Source: DATAOG01 sp963798075
GTDB lineage: Bacteria > Pseudomonadota > Alphaproteobacteria > Geminicoccales > Geminicoccaceae
Direction of reading: 5' to 3'
Assembly (NCBI GenBank): GCA_963798075.1
Contig: CAWCRU010000033.1
Coordinates: 165,321 to 229,320 of the forward strand
DNA: 64,000 nt
Each line of letters starts with the position of its first letter. The first letter of the stretch is position 1. Position numbers and translations under genes: made by a program. The notes below the pieces were generated by a model. The model did not search any database. It saw only the letters and a list, made by a program, of their open reading frames with translations, and was not told where the DNA came from. This document shows, piece by piece, positions 54,778-64,000 of the stretch.

Positions 54778-57120
54778 GTGGGCCGCGCTCGGCTGGCTCG
54801 ATGATCGTGCTCGTCCTGCTCGGCTGGCTCGCCTGGCGGCTGGGCGGCGGGCCGGTCGTGAACGCCGACCTTTTGAGCCTGCTGCCGGACGCCGGGCAGG
54901 AGCCGGTGGTCGCAGAGGCGGCGGCGCGCTTTCGCGAGCGTTTCGAGCGCCGGGTCCTGTTCCTGGTCGCGGCCCCCGGCGCCAGCCTCGCCCGCGCGGC
55001 CGCCGACAGCCTGCGCGAGCAGCTCCAGGCGTCGCGGCACTTCGCCGATCTTCGCCCGCGTGACGGTGACGATCCGAAGCGGCTCGGCGCGCTCTACTTT
55101 CCCCACCGCTTCCAACTGCTCGCCGAGCGCACCCGCGCGCAGCTGCGCGCGCACGACTGGAGCGCCTTCCAACGGGACCTGCTCGCGCGCTATGTCAGCC
55201 CGGTCGCCGCACTGAGCTCCGAGCTGGTGGCCAAGGATCCCCTGCTGCTGCTGGCGGGCTTCCTCGGCGAGCGGGCGGCCGCGGCGCCGGGCCGGCTCAC
55301 GCTCGAGGACGGCTATCTGACCGCGGTCGCTGACGGCCGGACGCCTCGTGCTGCTGAGCGCCGAGCTCGCGGGCTCGCCCTTCTCCTTCGCGGTGCAGGC
55401 GCAGGTCGCGCCGCTGATCGCCGGTCTGCGCCGCGAGCTGCCGGACCGGTTCCCGGGCACCGAGCTGCTGGTCGCAGGCGTGCTGCCGCACGCGATCGCC
55501 GGCACCCAGCGGGCGCGCACCGAGATCTCGATCGTCGGGCTGGGCTCGCTGGTCGGGATCGTGGCGCTGTTCCTGGCCGTGTTCCGCTCCTGGCGCCCCC
55601 TCGGCCTGAGCCTGGCCGTGATCCTGGTCGGCTGCCTCGCGGGCTTCGCCGCCTGCCTTCTGGCGTTCGGACAGGTCCATCTCCTGACTCTGGTGTTCGG
55701 CGCGAGTCTGGTCGGAATTTCGGTCGACTACGCCCTCCACTTCTTCTGCGAGGGCTTCCGCCTGGGCGTCGCCTGGTCACCGCAGGCTGCCCTCGCTCAC
55801 ATCTTCGCGGGCATCACGCTCGGCCTGATCACCACCATCATCGGCTTCGCCGGCCTGTTCTTCGCACCCTTCCCTGCGCTCCGGCAGATGGCCGTGTTCT
55901 CGAGTGCCGGAATTGCGTTCGCCTATGGCACCGTCGTCACCTGCTATCCGCTGCTGACCAGGGCGCCGATACCGCCGCACGCGCCCCCGCTCCTGCCTCT
56001 GCTCGCGCGCTATGCCCGGCTCTGGCGGCGCCGCTGGGGCTGGCCGCAGCTGGTCGGGTGCATGTTCATCGCAGCCGTCCTCGCGGTCGGCTGTCTGCGG
56101 CTGAGCGCCGAGGACGACATCAGGTTGCTGCAGTCGCCGGACCCCGAGGTCCTGCGGGAGGACCAGCGGGTCCGGGCGGCGCTCGGGCAGGCGCCCGCGA
56201 GCCAGTTCTTCCTGGTCGAGGGCCGCGACCGCGGCGAGCTCCTGGCGCGGGAGGAGGCGCTGACGGCGAAGCTCCGGACGCTCGAGCAGGCGGGCACCCT
56301 GGGCGGCCACCGGGCGCTGTCGGACGTCCTGCCCTCGCCCGTGCGCCAGGCCGAGAATCGGGCGCTGCTGGCGTCCCTGATCGAGGACGACCCCGCCCGC
56401 CTCCAGCGCCTGGGGGACGCGGTCGGTCTCGAGGACGGCGTGTTGCAGTCCTATGCCGCGGCCTTCCGCGAGGCGCGGGGCCGGCCGCCGCTCAGCCTCG
56501 ATGAATGGCGCCAAGGTCCGCTCGCGGCGGCCTATGCCGATCTCTGGCTCGGCCCGACTGCCCGCGGCCTGGTCGCCGCGGTCAGCCTCGACGGGGTGCG
56601 CGATGCCCAGGGTTTGCGCAGGCTCGCGGACCCCGGCCAGGGGGTGCATCTGATCGACCAGGTGGGCGCGCTCTCGGCCCTGTTCGGCGAGCATCGCCGC
56701 AGCACCGTGACCTTGACCCTTGCCGCCTACCTCGCCGTGACCCTGCTGCTCGAGCTCCGCTATGGCCTCAGGGGCGGCCTCGTCGTGATGACGCCGCCGC
56801 TGCTCGCCGCGTTCGGCAGCCTCGGGCTGCTGGGCCTGCTCGGCCAGCCGATCAGCCTGTTGAACATCATGGCGCTGCTCCTGGTGCTCGGGATCGGCGT
56901 CGACTACGCCCTGTTCTTCCGCGAGACCGGGGTCGAAAGCGATACGACGATGCTCGCGATCGCGCTCTCGGCGATCACCACGATCCTCGCCTTCGGGCTC
57001 CTGGCCTTCTCGGCGACCGCGGCGATCCATGCCTTCGGCCTGACCGTCATGATCGGCATCAGCATCGCCTTCCTGCTGTCGCCGATCGCGGGGGCCGGGG
57101 TCGGGGACGGCCGCGCATGA
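54767..57120 (+). CDS. MMPL/RND-family exporter of the polyene operon (two frame changes)
   Basis: A TTG at 54767 inside the LolA gene, or the ATG at 54801, starts the first membrane helix; one extra base near 54800 and another near 55345 break the frame. The joined product of about 784 residues has two RND halves. Each has a periplasmic loop and a helix bundle: LVFGASLVGISVDYALHFFC (first) and MALLLVLGIGVDYALFFRET (second), with the Asp of proton-driven MMPL pumps. Likely moves the polyene lipid out of the inner membrane. The stop overlaps the next ATG. Confidence 0.85.
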
Positions 57121-58354
57121 GCGAGCCGTCCTGTGACGTCGCGATCATCGGCGCCGGTCCCGCGGGCGCGGTCGCGGCGGCCATCCTGGCGCGCAAGGGC
57201 TACGACGTGGTCGTGCTCGAGCGGGATCGCTTCCCGCGCTTTGCGATCGGCGAGAGCCTCCTGCCCCAGTGCATGGTCTTCCTGGAGGAAGCGGGCCTGC
57301 TGGACGCCGTGGTCGCGGCCGGCTTCCAGCTCAAGGACGGCGCTGCCTTCCACCGCGACGGCCGCGACTTCGCGTTCGTCTTCGCCGACAAGTTCACCGC
57401 CGGCTGGTCCTCGACCTTCCAGGTGCCGCGCGCGCCGCTTCGACCAGATCCTGGCCGACGGCGCGGCGGAGGCCGGCGCCGAGGTGCGCTTCGGCCACGA
57501 GATGCTGAGCGTCGATGTGAGCGGCGATCGACCGCTGCTCGACTACCGCGACCCGGACGGCAAATGCCGCCGCCTTCGCGCCCGCTTCTGCCTCGACGCC
57601 AGCGGCTTCGCCCGCAAGCTCGCGCAAGCGCTCGGCACTCGAGCGCGCCTCGGGGTTCCCGGTCCGCGACGCGCTCTTCACCCACGTGATCGATCGCATC
57701 GATCCCGAGCGCTTCGACCGCAACAAGATCCTGATCGGCGTGCACCCCCGGCATCACCAGGTGTGGTTCTGGCTGATCCCGTTCTCCGACGGCACGAGCT
57801 CGCTCGGCGTGGTCGGCGCCAAGGAGCACTTCGCGGGCTATCCTGGCGACGAGCGGGCGGTGCTGCGCGGCCATGTCGACGAGGCGGAGCGGTTCGGCGG
57901 GGTGCTCGATCGCGCCGAGTACCACCTCCCCGGCCGTCGGATCAGCGGCTACGCGGCCGCGGCCTGCCGCCCCCACGGCCGCCACTTCGCGCTGCTCGGC
58001 AATGCCGCGGGCTTTCTCGATCCGATCTTCTCCTCCGGGGTCACGATCGCGCTCAAGTCGGCGGCGCTGGCCGCGCAGCTGGTGGATCGCCAGCTTCAGG
58101 GCGAGACGGTCGACTGGGAGCGCGGGTTCGCCCTGCCGCTCGCGCGCGGCGTCGAGACGTTCCGCCATTTCGTCGCCGCCTGGTACGACGGCCGTCTCCA
58201 GGACATCATCTTCGCCAGCAGGACCGAGCCGACGATCCAGCGGATGATCTGCTCGGTGCTCGCGGGCTATGCCTGGGACGAGGCCAACCCCTTCGTCGCG
58301 CAGCCGGGCCGCCGGATCACGGCGCTGGCCGAAATCTGCCGTGGCCAGTCATGA
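57117..58354 (+). CDS. FAD-dependent oxidoreductase, halogenase/geranylgeranyl-reductase type (two frame changes)
   Basis: Starts CDVAIIGAGPAGAVAAAILA with the FAD dinucleotide motif, then FPRFAIGESLLPQCMVFLEE. One extra base near 57440 and one near 57640. Later pieces: FDQILADGAAEAGAEVRFGH, CLDASGFARKLAQAL, WFWLIPFSDGTSSLGVVGAK and LLGNAAGFLDPIFSSGVTIA. Joined length is about 412 residues. The halogenase lysine motif is not evident, so hydroxylation or desaturation is as likely as halogenation. Common in aryl polyene and flexirubin clusters, where it is thought to modify the head group. Confidence 0.8.
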
Positions 58355-58923
58355 GAAGACACCCGCTGATCCCGGTCCTGCTCGCGATCGCCGCCTGCGC
58401 GCAGCTGCCGCCACCGCCGGAGCGGGCCGGGCCCCTGCTCGAGCCGCCGCTGCCGCCGGCGAGCCTCGGGCGGGACCTGGCGCAGAGCGAGGTGGTCACG
58501 GGCGAGTTCGGCGACCGCAGCTACTCGATGCGGGTCGAGCTCGAGATCACGCCCGAGCGGCTGGTCGTGGTCGGCCTCAGCCATCTGGGCGTGCCGCTCT
58601 TCACCCTCGAGCAGACCGCAGCCGACCTCAGGGTCCAGAGCAGCGCCCCGGGCCCGCTGCCCCTCGATCCCGCCTGGATGCTGTCCGATCTGCAGCTGGT
58701 CCATTGGCCGGCGGGCGTGCTCGCGGATGCCCTCGCCGCGCGAGGCCTGCGGCTCGATGACCGGCCGGGCGATCGCCGTCGCCGGGCGGTCGACCCGGAC
58801 GGGCGGCCCCTGGTCGAGATCGTCTACCCCATGCCCGGCGCCGAGCCCGCCGTGACCACCGTGCGCCACCTCGACCATCCCTACCGGCTGCAGATCGAGA
58901 CCATCGCGGAGCCGGCGGCGTGA
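58351..58923 (+). CDS. DUF3261 lipoprotein of the polyene operon
   Basis: 190 residues. Lipobox LLAIAAC at the N-terminus, with Cys as the likely lipidated residue, followed by a Pro-rich linker. The mature domain (YSMRVELEITPERLVVVGLS; DLQLVHWPAGVLADALAARG; YPMPGAEPAVTTVRHLDHPY) fits DUF3261. Its position between the FAD enzyme and ketosynthase, overlapping both by 4 bases, is conserved in such clusters. Function unknown; an outer-membrane acceptor for the pigment is a guess. Confidence 0.8.
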   Translation: MRRHPLIPVLLAIAACAQLPPPPERAGPLLEPPLPPASLGRDLAQSEVVTGEFGDRSYSMRVELEITPERLVVVGLSHLGVPLFTLEQTAADLRVQSSAPGPLPLDPAWMLSDLQLVHWPAGVLADALAARGLRLDDRPGDRRRRAVDPDGRPLVEIVYPMPGAEPAVTTVRHLDHPYRLQIETIAEPAA

Positions 58924-60125
58924 TGACCGGGCGCGCCCCGGTCTTCCTCTCCGCGCTCGGCATCGTGAGCGCGCTCGGACGGGGCAAGGACGAGGTGCGC
59001 GCCAACCTTCTGGCGGGACGCGCCCCGGGTGTGGTCCGGCGGCACGATCTGCTGGCCTGTGGTCAAGGGGTTCACGTCGGCGCGGTCCAGGGTGCCCTGC
59101 CGCTCGTGCCGCGCCGCCTCGCGCCCTGGGCCAGTCGCAATACCGCGCTGGTGATCGCGGCGCTCGAGGAGATCCGCCCGCAGCTCGACGCGGCGCTCGT
59201 CCGCTACGGCCCCGGCCGGATCGCGGCCGTCGTGGGCACCAGCACCTCGGGGCTCGCGGAAGGCGAGCGGGCGCTCGAGCATGCGCTTGCGACCGGCGCG
59301 TTGCCGAGCGATTTCGATTTCCGGCAACAGGAGCTCGGCAGCACCGGCGAGGTCGTGGCGCGCTACCTCGATCTACATGGTCCCGCCTACACCGTCTCGA
59401 CTGCCTGCAGCTCGTCCTCGCACGCGATCGCGGCGGCACGCCGGCTGCTGCGCGCGGGTCTCGCCGATGCGGTGGTGGCCGGCGGCGCCGACAGCCTCTG
59501 CCGCCTGACCGTCAACGGCTTCCATGCCCTCTCCGCGCTGTCGGCGGGCCCGTGCAACCCCTTCAGCCGCAACCGGGACGGGACTATGATCGGCGAAGGC
59601 GCCGCGGTCTTCCTGGTCGAGCGCGAGGAGGCGGAGATCGCTCTCTATGGCGTTGGAGCGTCTTCGGAGGCTTACAGCATGACCGCGCCGGAGCCGGAGG
59701 GGCAAGGCGTCGAGGAAGCGGTCCGGCGCGCGCTCGCCGATGCCGGGCTGGCGGCCGCGGCCATCGACTACGTCCAGCTGCACGGCACCGGCACCGAGCA
59801 GAACGACGCCGTCGAGAGCAAGGTCGTGCTCAGGCTGTTCGGCGAGCGGGTGCCGTGCAGCTCGTCGAAGCCGCAGATCGGCCACACGCTCGGCGCCGCC
59901 GGCGCGATGGGAGTCGCCCACTGCTGGCTCGCGGCCGGCCGCTCGAATTCGGAGGGCCTGCTGCCGCCGCATCTCTGGGACGGCGCGGCCGCGCCGGGAC
60001 TCCTGTCGACCAGCCTGGTGACGCCCGGCCAGCGCCTCGATCCGGCGGCGCGGCGGATCTTCCTCAGCAATGCCTTCGGCTTCGGCGGCAGCAACGTCTG
60101 CCTGGTGGTCGGCCGATGGCGCTGA
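58920..60125 (+). CDS. apeO: Beta-ketoacyl-ACP synthase, partner of the chain-length factor
   Basis: 401 residues. Catalytic triad visible: Cys in YTVSTACSSSSHAIAAA, His in VQLHGTGTEQND and His in KPQIGHTLGAAGAMG. It ends FLSNAFGFGGSNVCLVV. In the E. coli system ApeO forms the chain-extending heterodimer with ApeC. GTG/ATG start overlaps DUF3261 by 4 bases; the stop overlaps the next gene by 10. Confidence 0.9.
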   Translation: MMTGRAPVFLSALGIVSALGRGKDEVRANLLAGRAPGVVRRHDLLACGQGVHVGAVQGALPLVPRRLAPWASRNTALVIAALEEIRPQLDAALVRYGPGRIAAVVGTSTSGLAEGERALEHALATGALPSDFDFRQQELGSTGEVVARYLDLHGPAYTVSTACSSSSHAIAAARRLLRAGLADAVVAGGADSLCRLTVNGFHALSALSAGPCNPFSRNRDGTMIGEGAAVFLVEREEAEIALYGVGASSEAYSMTAPEPEGQGVEEAVRRALADAGLAAAAIDYVQLHGTGTEQNDAVESKVVLRLFGERVPCSSSKPQIGHTLGAAGAMGVAHCWLAAGRSNSEGLLPPHLWDGAAAPGLLSTSLVTPGQRLDPAARRIFLSNAFGFGGSNVCLVVGRWR

Positions 60126-60580
60126 GGATGGTGCCGTGGTCGGTCCCTGAGCTCGTGCCGCACAGCGGCCCGATGATGCTGCTCGACGACGTGCTCGAGG
60201 CCGGTCCGGGCTGGGTCGCCACAGGCGTGCGGATCGCCGAGGACAGCCTGTTCTACGAGCCCGGCACAGGCATGCCGTGCTGGCTCGGCCTCGAGTACAT
60301 GGCGCAGACGATCGCCCTCTACAGCGGCCTCCAGGCCAGGCGCGCGGGCCGGCCGGTGCCGGTCGGCCTGCTGCTGGGCACGCGCCGCTATCAGGCGATG
60401 GCCGGCTACTTCCCGCTCGGGAGCTACCTGCGGATCCACGTCCGCGAGGAGTGGTACGACGGCCAGATGGGGGTCTTCGAGTGCCTCATCGAAGAGGATG
60501 ACCGCTGCCTCGCCCGCGCCCGGCTCAACGTCTTCCTGCCGCCCGACGCCAAGGCCCTTGCCGAGCGGCCGCCGGGATGA
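60116..60580 (+). CDS. apeP: 3-hydroxyacyl-ACP dehydratase-like hotdog protein
   Basis: 154 residues. Hotdog fold with LVPHSGPMMLLDDVLEAGPG, WLGLEYMAQTIALYSGLQAR and VGLLLGTRRYQAMAGYFPLG. These match the FabZ-like ApeP subunit, which in E. coli pairs with ApeI. The ApeI-type domain here is fused to the ligase at 48.6 kb, so the heterodimer would form between this protein and that fusion. Confidence 0.85.
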   Translation: MALRMVPWSVPELVPHSGPMMLLDDVLEAGPGWVATGVRIAEDSLFYEPGTGMPCWLGLEYMAQTIALYSGLQARRAGRPVPVGLLLGTRRYQAMAGYFPLGSYLRIHVREEWYDGQMGVFECLIEEDDRCLARARLNVFLPPDAKALAERPPG

Positions 60581-61302
60581 GCCAGAGCGTGCTCGTGACC
60601 GGCGCCAGCCGGGGCATCGGCAGGCATATCGCGGAGCATCTCGCGCGCGCGGGCTTCGACATCGCGGTCCACTGCCACCGGCGGGTCGATGCCGCCGAAG
60701 CGGTCTGCGCCTGCGTGCGGGCCGAAGGCGTCGGCGCGCGCGTGCTGCAGTTCGACGTCGGCGACCGGCAGGCCGCGGCGGACGCATTGGGGGCGGATAT
60801 GGCCGCGCATGGCGCCTACTACGGCGTGGTCTGCAACGCCGGCATGCATCGGGACGCCGCCTTCCCGGCGATGCAATGGGAGGAGTGGGACAGCGTCATC
60901 CGCACCAACCTGGACGGCTTCTACAACGTCCTCCACCCGGTCATCATGCCCATGGTGAGGGCGCGGCGCGGCGGCCGGATCGTCGTCATGGCATCGCTCG
61001 CGGGGATCATGGGCAATCGCGGCCAGGTCAACTACAGCGCCGCCAAGGGTGGCCTGATCGCCGCCACAAAAGCCTTGTCGGTCGAGCTCGGCAAGCGGCA
61101 TATTACGGTCAATTGCGTGGCGCCCGGCCTCATCGAGACCGAGATGATTGCCGATGTCGATCTCGGTCAGGTCCTGCCGCTGATCCCGGCCCGCCGCCTC
61201 GGGCGGCCGCAGGAGGTCGCGAGCCTGGTCGCGTATCTGTTCTCGCCCGATGCAGGCTATATCACGCGCCAGGTGATATCGGTCAACGGCGGCTTGGCCT
61301 GA
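60577..61302 (+). CDS. apeQ: 3-oxoacyl-ACP reductase (FabG-like)
   Basis: 241 residues. SDR motifs: VLVTGASRGIGRHIAEHLA, VVCNAGMHRDAAF, VMASLAGIMGNRGQVNYSAA (catalytic Ser and Tyr-x3-Lys) and APGLIETEMIADVD, ending VISVNGGLA. Provides the reduction step of each polyene extension cycle. ATGA overlap with apeP and a one-base overlap with the next ketosynthase. Confidence 0.9.
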   Translation: MSQSVLVTGASRGIGRHIAEHLARAGFDIAVHCHRRVDAAEAVCACVRAEGVGARVLQFDVGDRQAAADALGADMAAHGAYYGVVCNAGMHRDAAFPAMQWEEWDSVIRTNLDGFYNVLHPVIMPMVRARRGGRIVVMASLAGIMGNRGQVNYSAAKGGLIAATKALSVELGKRHITVNCVAPGLIETEMIADVDLGQVLPLIPARRLGRPQEVASLVAYLFSPDAGYITRQVISVNGGLA

Positions 61303-62528
61303 TGCGACGGGTCGTGGTCACCGGCATGGCGGGTCTCTCGCCGCTGGGACTGAATTGGCCGGAGGTCGAGGCCAACTTGAGAGCGCGGGCGAGCGCCGTC
61401 CGCTTCATGCCGGACTGGGAGATCTTCGACGGTCTCAACACCCGGCTCGCCGCGCCGCTGCCAGGCTTCGCCCTGCCCGGGCGCTATGACCGCAAGCGCA
61501 TCCGCAGCATGGGCAGGGTGGCGCTCCTGGCGACCCGTTGCAGCGAGCTCGCGCTCGAGGCCGCAGGCCTGCTCGGCGACCCGGTGCTGACCAGCGGCCG
61601 CACCGGCGTGGCCTACGGCTCCTCGTCGGGCTCGCCGGCGGCGCTCAGCGATCTGGCCAGCCTGCTGATCAACCGCAGCACCGACATGATCAAGGCCAAC
61701 ACCTACGTCCAGATGATGCCGCACACGACCGCCGCGAACGTCTCGGTCTTCCATGGCATCAACGGCCGCCTGATCCCGACCTCGAGCGCCTGCACCTCGG
61801 GCAGCATGGCGATCGGGGCCGCCTTCGAGGCCATCCGCTACGGCAAGCAGACGGTGATGGTCGCCGGCGGGGCGGAGGAGCTGTGCCCGTCCCAGGCCGC
61901 GGTGTTCGATGCGCTGTTCGCGACCAGCACGCGCAACGATGCCCCGAGCACGACGCCCTGCCCGTTCGATGCCGAGCGCGACGGCATGGTCATCGGCGAG
62001 GGCGCCGCCACCTTCGTGCTGGAGGAGCTCGAGCACGCCCTGGCGCGCGGGGCGCCGATCCTGGCCGAGGTCGTCGGGTTCGGGATGAACTGCGACGGCC
62101 GGCACGTCACCCAGCCGGCCGCGGAGACGATGACGGTCGCTCTGCAGCTGGCCCTGGAGGATGCCGGCCTCGAGCCCCAGCAGATCGGCTACGTCAATGC
62201 CCACGGCACCGCGACCGATCTCGGCGATGTCGCGGAATCCCACGCCACGCTCGCTGCCCTGCGGCGGCCCGTGCCGATCAGCTCGCTCAAGAGCTACATG
62301 GGCCACACCCTCGGCGCCTGCGGCAGCATCGAGGCCTGGATGACGATCGAGATGCTGAACGCGGACTGGTTCGCCCCGACCATCAACCTCGAGCGCGTCG
62401 ATCCGCGCTGCGCCGAGCTCGACTACATCGTGGGCGACGGCCGCGACCTGCAGGCCGAATACGTGATGACCAACAACTTCGCCTTCGGCGGCGTCAACAC
62501 CTCGCTGATCTTCCGCCGCTGGGCCTGA
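61302..62528 (+). CDS. apeR: Beta-ketoacyl-ACP synthase (FabF-like)
   Basis: 408 residues. VVVTGMAGLSPLGLNWPEVE at the start, Cys in LIPTSSACTSGSMAIGAA, His in YVNAHGTATDLGD and His in SSLKSYMGHTLGACGS, ending TNNFAFGGVNTSLIF. Corresponds to ApeR, the second ketosynthase, thought to act at initiation or in place of the heterodimer. TGATG overlap with the reductase. Confidence 0.9.
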   Translation: MRRVVVTGMAGLSPLGLNWPEVEANLRARASAVRFMPDWEIFDGLNTRLAAPLPGFALPGRYDRKRIRSMGRVALLATRCSELALEAAGLLGDPVLTSGRTGVAYGSSSGSPAALSDLASLLINRSTDMIKANTYVQMMPHTTAANVSVFHGINGRLIPTSSACTSGSMAIGAAFEAIRYGKQTVMVAGGAEELCPSQAAVFDALFATSTRNDAPSTTPCPFDAERDGMVIGEGAATFVLEELEHALARGAPILAEVVGFGMNCDGRHVTQPAAETMTVALQLALEDAGLEPQQIGYVNAHGTATDLGDVAESHATLAALRRPVPISSLKSYMGHTLGACGSIEAWMTIEMLNADWFAPTINLERVDPRCAELDYIVGDGRDLQAEYVMTNNFAFGGVNTSLIFRRWA

Positions 62529-62541
62529 GCGCGACCGCGCG

Positions 62542-63377
62542 ATGGCGGCATTCGCGGGGGCGGCAGGCGCCTTGTCGGGGCGGCAGGTGCAGCTCTGGTT
62601 GCTGCCGCGTGACGAAGAGCGGTTGCGCGAGCAGTGCCGGACCGGGATCGCCCTCTTGTCCGAGGCCGAGCGCGAGCGGCTCGATCGGTTCAGCAATGCC
62701 GGGGCTGCGCGCCGTTTTCTGCTTGGGCGCGTGCTGATGCGGCGGGCGCTCGCGAGCCTATCTTCGGGTCGATGCGGCGAGCCTCGTGCTCGTCCCGGGA
62801 CCTCTCGGCAAGCCCGGGCTGGTCGCGCCCGCGTGTCCGGGTCTCGCGTTCAACCTGTCGCACAGCCGGAGCGAGTGGGCCTTCGCCCTCGCGCAGGGCG
62901 AGGGCCTCGGTGTCGACCTGGAGCCGATCGATCGCACTGCATCGATGGCGAAGATCGCCTGCGGCTTCTATTCTCACGCCGGAGCGGCAGCGCCTCCGTC
63001 GGCGGGCCGACCAGGCGGCTGCCGAGGCCTTGCAGCTCTGGACCCTGAAGGAAGCCGTCGTCAAGTCGGTGGGTGGGGCCGTCGGGCAGGCGATGCAGGG
63101 CGTCCGGCTCGGAATCGAGGGCGGTCGCATCACCTGGCTGGCGCCGCCGCCGGAAGGTGACGAGGCCTGCTGGTCGATGGTGCTCGGCCGTCTGCGCCAG
63201 GACCACTGGCTCGCTCTGGTGTTGAAGTCAGCGACCTCGCCTCCGTCCGGCCCTTCGATCGCCTGCTACGTTCTCGACGACGAGGACTGCCGCGAGGCGC
63301 CCTTCGCCATGCAAATCTCCTCGCGAGGCATCAGGCCTCACTCAAGCGCTGGTCGATCTGCTGCTCCAGGAGTTTGA
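62542..63377 (+). CDS. 4'-phosphopantetheinyl transferase, Sfp type (two frame changes)
   Basis: Starts QVQLWLLPRDEERLREQC; frame changes near 62765 and 62975, each one extra base. Signature pieces: GKPGLVAPACPGLAFNLSHS, EGLGVDLEPIDR (metal-binding Asp and Glu) and LQLWTLKEAVVKSVGGAVGQ (the W-x2-KEA motif). It activates the two polyene ACPs by adding phosphopantetheine. Last gene of the operon, 13 bases after the ketosynthase. The end overlaps the convergent lipoprotein gene by about 45 bases. Confidence 0.85.
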
Positions 63378-63717
63378 TCCACTTGTTGTAGTTGCGGTAA
63401 ATCATCGTGCCGTCATAGAGCAGGTTCGCGCTGTCCTTGTAAGTGATGCTGTATTGCGTCGCGGAATAAGCGATCTCGACTTCGGCGCGATGATCGCGCA
63501 CCAGGGCCTCAGCAGTGATCTTGCCGGGGTCGTCCTGCTTCACGACCCATCCCTTGTCCGCGAGGGCCTGGATGATCGCGCTGCGCACCTTGGCGGCGCT
63601 CAACTGGCCGGACGGGGACGCTACCGGGGCCGCGGAAACGTTGTAGACCGGCATCGTGCGCGCGCAACCGGCAAGCGCGAGGCCGATCACGACGATGAGC
63701 AGTGCTGGCAAGCGCAT
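63331..63717 (-). CDS. Small lipoprotein of unknown function
   Basis: 128 residues from the ATG at 63717. Signal with lipobox LIVVIGLALAGC. The mature part reads YNVSAAPVASPSGQLSAAKV, RSAIIQALADKGWVVKQDDP, HRAEVEIAYSATQYSITYKD and IYRNYNKWIKLLEQQIDQRL, the pattern of a common small proteobacterial lipoprotein family. Convergent with the polyene operon. Role unknown. Confidence 0.75.
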   Translation of the reverse strand: MRLPALLIVVIGLALAGCARTMPVYNVSAAPVASPSGQLSAAKVRSAIIQALADKGWVVKQDDPGKITAEALVRDHRAEVEIAYSATQYSITYKDSANLLYDGTMIYRNYNKWIKLLEQQIDQRLSEA

Positions 63718-63892
63718 CGGGTTCAGATCCTCGCCGGGCGGTCGAGCGACATGCACTTCCGGTCGGTCGTAACCAACATCGGTTGAACCGAAGGTTGCAT
63801 CGACGGCAACCTTGTGTCAACAAACGGTATTGCCTGGCAGCGAACCGCCGCCTCTCGCGACGGTCGACCCTGTCAGTCGCGGATCGATCGAC

Positions 63893-64000
63893 AGGCGGGT
63901 GACGCCGCAGGCGCTCCGCCACAGCTTCACCACCCACCTGCTCGAGCGGGACATCGACATCCAGGTGGCCGAAGGGGACCGACTGGCCCTGTCCAGTTGC
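63893..64000 (+). pseudogene. Tyrosine recombinase fragment at the window edge
   Basis: Reads RRVTPQALRHSFTTHLLERD then IDIQV, the box containing the catalytic R-x-x-H of XerC/XerD-type recombinases. After IDIQV the similarity stops (AEGDRLALSSC), and no integrase sequence is found in this frame upstream. It is therefore a remnant or a frameshifted copy; the rest may lie beyond the window. Confidence 0.5.

Noticed and set aside
1..64000. tRNA, rRNA and CRISPR arrays
   Set aside because: No cloverleaf-like T-arm and anticodon pattern, no rRNA signature, and no short repeat with regular unique spacers were found by reading. A tRNAscan-SE and CRISPR-finder run would be decisive.

Overview
The window comes from a very GC-rich bacterium, most likely an alphaproteobacterium (Rhodospirillales-like). 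The clues are strong G/C preference at third codon positions, an ECF sigma/NrsF pair, a divergent cobT-cobS pair and a fused ATP sulfurylase/APS kinase. This placement is an inference from gene content; no marker gene is present.

Layout. (1) 1-15.9 kb is mostly housekeeping and accessory genes: the tail of an ECF sigma factor with its NrsF-type membrane anti-sigma, a BTAD/TPR regulator divergent from a methyltransferase, a secreted Hcp-like protein, an inositol-type isomerase/dehydrogenase pair, CorA, Sat-CysC, a decayed higBA module, cobT/cobS, an SDR, a PLP enzyme and Fpg. Non-coding parts hold two copies of a 76-bp palindromic element and an array of about four 143-bp tandem repeats. (2) 16.2-39.1 kb is a Wzx/Wzy-type exopolysaccharide locus. 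It has a secreted 18-residue-repeat protein, an O-antigen-ligase-like protein, a Wzc-like tyrosine kinase, an initiating sugar-phosphate transferase that runs into a GT4 glycosyltransferase, a WcaF-like acetyltransferase, a polymerase, a flippase, a sulfotransferase of lower GC, a methyltransferase, seven more GT4 enzymes and a GT2 enzyme. (3) 39.1-42.7 kb encodes two reverse-strand LamG-type proteins that share a nearly identical C-terminal module but have unrelated N-terminal parts. (4) 43.1-45.4 kb has a small protein of unknown role behind a good sigma70-type promoter, and a Gfo/Idh/MocA oxidoreductase. (5) 46.0-63.4 kb is one tightly overlapping operon with the composition and order of aryl polyene (APE) clusters: chain-length factor, acyltransferase, two ACPs, membrane protein, ligase-dehydratase fusion, GT2, a second acyltransferase, aromatic ammonia-lyase, thioesterase, LolA-like protein, MMPL exporter, FAD enzyme, DUF3261 lipoprotein, ketosynthase, dehydratase, ketoreductase, second ketosynthase and phosphopantetheinyl transferase. 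(6) At the right edge are a small lipoprotein and the start of a tyrosine-recombinase fragment.

How they fit together. Two cell-surface products dominate: a probably sulfated, acetylated and methylated exopolysaccharide, and a membrane-anchored aryl polyene pigment. Sat-CysC could supply PAPS to the sulfotransferase. The ammonia-lyase could supply a cinnamate or coumarate starter to the polyene ligase.

Quality caution. About twenty genes are broken by single-base frame changes, and nearly all of those I resolved are repaired by removing one base. This looks more like insertion-biased sequencing error than gene decay. Such genes are annotated as CDS with frameshift positions; only loci with other signs of decay are called pseudogenes.
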